6,748 bases of DNA, taken from contig JAUSJJ010000044.1 of NCBI GenBank assembly GCA_030647705.1, forward strand, positions 1 through 6,748, given 5' to 3'. The DNA is from Dehalococcoidia bacterium (GTDB lineage Bacteria > Chloroflexota > Dehalococcoidia > JAUSJJ01). The notes below the pieces were generated by a model that saw only the letters and a program-made list of their open reading frames with translations, was not told the origin of the DNA and searched no databases. Made by a program: the position numbers and the translations under genes. Within the stretch, counting starts at the first letter, position 1, and each line of letters starts with the position of its first letter. Below are positions 6,287 through 6,748 of this stretch, in pieces.

Positions 6287-6472
6287 GTTGTAAGGTTGAC
6301 CGAACACCGGCGCAAAAAAAATGGTTCCGTGCCCGATGGCGAACACCATTAGATAAGGCTCTCCGACCATCCCCCAGACCTCTTCCGGAGAAGAAACGTT
6401 CCGTCTTTCCCCGGGGCTCTTTCCCATACTGAGGGGTGACGCCCAACCTTCAGCTAATGGTGGTTTGTACTC

Positions 6473-6501
6473 TTGACAGCCATGGAGGGCTGGAGTATAG
6501 T
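6473..6501 (+). promoter_or_regulatory. Sigma-70-type promoter for the secreted-protein gene
   Basis: TTGACA (6473-6478) and TATAGT (6496-6501) are separated by exactly 17 bases, the same boxes and spacing as the nitroreductase promoter. Transcription would start near 6508, about 58 bases before the ATG at 6566. Confidence 0.75.
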
Positions 6502-6565
6502 CAAGCTGGAAAACCCTCGTTCTGCGTCCGTATCCAGTCGATTCATGGCTGCGTGGAGGACTGCG

Positions 6566-6748
6566 ATGAACCTAACATCACCGTGTCTTTCCAAACTGAG
6601 AACTGACCTGGCCTTCAAGTCGCTCAGGTTTTCCGCGGCGCTTCTTCTGCTATCGGCATCACTGCTTGCAGCGCTCGCGCTCCCCAGCACGGCATCAGGC
6701 GTGGAACAACCACCGCCATTCCTGCTCAAGTGGGGCTATCACAGCGCC
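6566..6748 (+). CDS. Secreted protein with N-terminal signal peptide, partial (3' end outside window)
   Basis: 61 codons run open to the window edge. The N-terminus is a typical Sec signal peptide. A basic n-region (Lys10, Arg12, Lys18, Arg21) precedes a hydrophobic core, FSAALLLLSASLLAALAL (22-39), and a likely signal-peptidase site after Ser-Thr-Ala (41-43). There is no lipobox cysteine after the core. The mature part begins SGVEQPPPFLLKWGYHSA; FLLKWG recalls the start of NHL-repeat beta-propeller proteins, but too little is visible to claim that. The start is chosen because GGAGG (6555-6559) lies 6 bases upstream of ATG 6566; an in-frame ATG at 6545 has no such site. A consensus promoter precedes it. 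The gene diverges from dnaA. Function is unknown. Confidence 0.75.
   Translation, partial: MNLTSPCLSKLRTDLAFKSLRFSAALLLLSASLLAALALPSTASGVEQPPPFLLKWGYHSA

Larger units (their letters stand above)
6062..6472. other. Gene-free region upstream of dnaA
   Basis: I see no credible gene and no recognisable DnaA box here. It contains the dnaA leader, two inverted repeats (6185-6231 and 6269-6286), a run of eight A (6314-6321) and a weak dnaA promoter candidate. A 65-codon minus-strand frame at 6230-6427 has no ribosome site or recognisable motif and is not called. Confidence 0.5.

Noticed and set aside
6230..6427. A 65-codon minus-strand frame upstream of dnaA, with a hydrophobic middle part
   Set aside because: There is no Shine-Dalgarno before its ATG, it spans a run of eight T and the palindrome at 6269-6286, and no family is recognised. 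A real small protein cannot be excluded but is not supported.
6454..6729. A 91-codon minus-strand frame at the right end
   Set aside because: It is antisense to the promoter and signal-peptide gene on the plus strand, which have much better start signals.

Overview
This window is from a GC-rich bacterial chromosome and appears to contain the replication origin. It holds a complete dnaA, a complete obg-nadD operon, and between dnaA and obg a gene-free stretch of about 575 bases with clustered DnaA boxes next to a very AT-rich segment. The promoters are ordinary sigma-70 type (TTGACA-like and TATAAT-like boxes, 17-18 base spacers). GTG and TTG starts are used alongside ATG. The lineage cannot be fixed from the sequence. 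A Chloroflexota (Dehalococcoidia-like) bacterium is my guess, with low confidence.

Left part (1-1700, plus strand): the C-terminal part of a GMC-family flavin oxidoreductase, cut by the window edge, ends at a 15-bp perfect hairpin. A consensus promoter, a leader of about 158 bases and a strong Shine-Dalgarno then lead into a nitroreductase-family flavoprotein starting at GTG. That gene is closed by a 14-bp perfect hairpin.

Middle (1700-4180, minus strand): a 70-residue zinc-ribbon protein of unknown function has its own promoter. Upstream of it lies the obg-nadD operon: the ribosome-associated GTPase Obg starts at TTG behind a TTGAGT-17-TATAAT promoter. NadD (nicotinate-nucleotide adenylyltransferase, NAD synthesis) starts one base after the obg stop, so the two are probably translationally coupled.

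Origin region (4180-4690): three minus-strand DnaA boxes spaced 20-21 bases apart, two abutting plus-strand boxes, five TTA/CTA triplets that fit the DnaA-trio element, and a 48-base segment that is about 85% A+T. dnaA lies on the far side of the AT-rich segment and is transcribed toward it. DnaA made here would bind the boxes and open the adjacent AT-rich DNA. The left-moving fork would then copy obg-nadD co-directionally.

Right part (6062-6748): a gene-free stretch upstream of dnaA carries several inverted repeats but no strong dnaA promoter. A consensus promoter on the plus strand then drives a gene for a secreted protein with a clear signal peptide, of which only 61 codons are in the window.
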